Source: an uncultured Anaerolineae bacterium
GTDB taxonomy: Bacteria > Chloroflexota > Anaerolineae > Anaerolineales > Villigracilaceae
DNA length: 5,353 nucleotides
Direction: 5' to 3'
Assembly: GCA_903854805.1 (NCBI GenBank)
Contig: CAINXK010000219.1
Location: forward strand, 1 to 5,353
Shown: piece after piece, positions 4,960 to 5,353 of the stretch
How the letters are laid out: each line of letters starts with the position of its first letter
Position numbering within the stretch: position 1 is the stretch's first letter
Notes under the pieces: model-generated
Databases searched by the model: none
Seen by the model: the letters and a program-made list of their open reading frames with translations, nothing else
What the model was told of the DNA's origin: nothing
Made by a program: the position numbers and the translations under genes

Positions 4960-5010
4960 CAGGATGGAACCATAATCCATGGGAAGTGAGGTTATAGAAT
5001 TGCCACGGCT

Positions 5011-5353
5011 TCATCCCGGCCCAAACGCGGGCAGTTCATAGACTTCGCCCCCAGCCTGAACAACATAAAACGGCTGCCAGGCGACCCCAAAGACCTGTAT
5101 GTATAAATTGTTTTTCTTCGGCAAAATTGGAATTTCGCTGACCTGGTTAACCAAGTTGCCCCAATGTGCGTTCGTTTCCCGAAAAACTTGCTCGCGCTTC
5201 TGCTCTAGATCCTGGATCTGCTGTTTAATCTGCCGCAAGCTAACCAATCCATTTTCAACATCAGATTTGGCCTGCTGCGACAGGCGACTCCTGGAGATTT
5301 GGGTGGTGATGCTTTTTTTGCGGCCCATGCCCAAAAGGCCCGCGCCGAGTTCG
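5011..5353 (-). CDS. Uncharacterised coiled-coil protein, N-terminus outside window
   Basis: The frame ends at TGA 5013-5011 and stays open to the right edge, so at least 113 residues are visible and the start is probably beyond the window. A TTG at 5334 and an ATG at 5328 are in frame, but neither has a ribosome binding site, and the residues before them (E-L-G-A-G-L-L-G-M-G-R-K-K) look like continuing protein: a Gly-rich hydrophobic end followed by basic residues, as at the end of a membrane segment. A charged, Gln-rich stretch follows with heptad-like hydrophobic spacing (V-E-N-G-L to R-E-Q-V-F), predicted coiled coil. A compact C-terminal part with aromatic residues ends Y-E-L-P-A-F-G-P-G. 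I do not recognise the family. It lies 63 bases upstream of the preferred Nudix start and could share its transcript. Confidence 0.65.
   Translation of the reverse strand, partial: ELGAGLLGMGRKKSITTQISRSRLSQQAKSDVENGLVSLRQIKQQIQDLEQKREQVFRETNAHWGNLVNQVSEIPILPKKNNLYIQVFGVAWQPFYVVQAGGEVYELPAFGPG

Overview
The window looks like chromosomal DNA of a free-living bacterium, most plausibly of the Chloroflexota (class Anaerolineae). This placement is an inference from protein style: a four-LysM secreted protein, a cytoplasmic-type M4 protease with its emfourin partner, and a winged-helix protein with long peptide repeats. No rRNA, tRNA or other marker gene is present to confirm it. All convincing genes lie on the minus strand, so the window reads right to left.

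Right part (about 2740-5353): a 5'-truncated coiled-coil protein runs in from the right edge, followed by a Nudix hydrolase. Next comes a two-gene operon with its own consensus promoter (TTGAAA-17-TATACT): a protealysin-like M4 metalloprotease with an unusual Pro-rich C-terminal extension, then, one base after its stop codon, an emfourin-family protein that is the expected inhibitor of that protease. A strong bidirectional hairpin terminator closes the operon at 2737-2785.

Middle part (about 1579-2740): a secreted protein with four LysM domains and an excellent ribosome binding site. Between it and the operon terminator lie a short plus-strand remnant of a DUF559-type endonuclease gene, cut off in mid-domain, and an array of 100-bp repeats.

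Left part (1-1578): about 870 bases without a convincing gene (710-1578) hold a second array of the same 100-bp repeat, three long hairpin elements of shared design, and a pair of competing small hairpins. Left of these is a minus-strand gene that runs off the window. It has a 22-codon leader ORF overlapping its start, an N-terminal winged-helix domain, and a region of 18-residue repeats encoded by 54-bp DNA repeats. Palindromes that encode R-x-x-S-D-S type motifs flank the repeat block, and one shares an exact 13-mer with the tip of a nearby intergenic hairpin.

The most unusual material is this left part (leader, winged-helix repeat protein, hairpin and 100-bp repeat families). The best understood unit is the protease-inhibitor operon.
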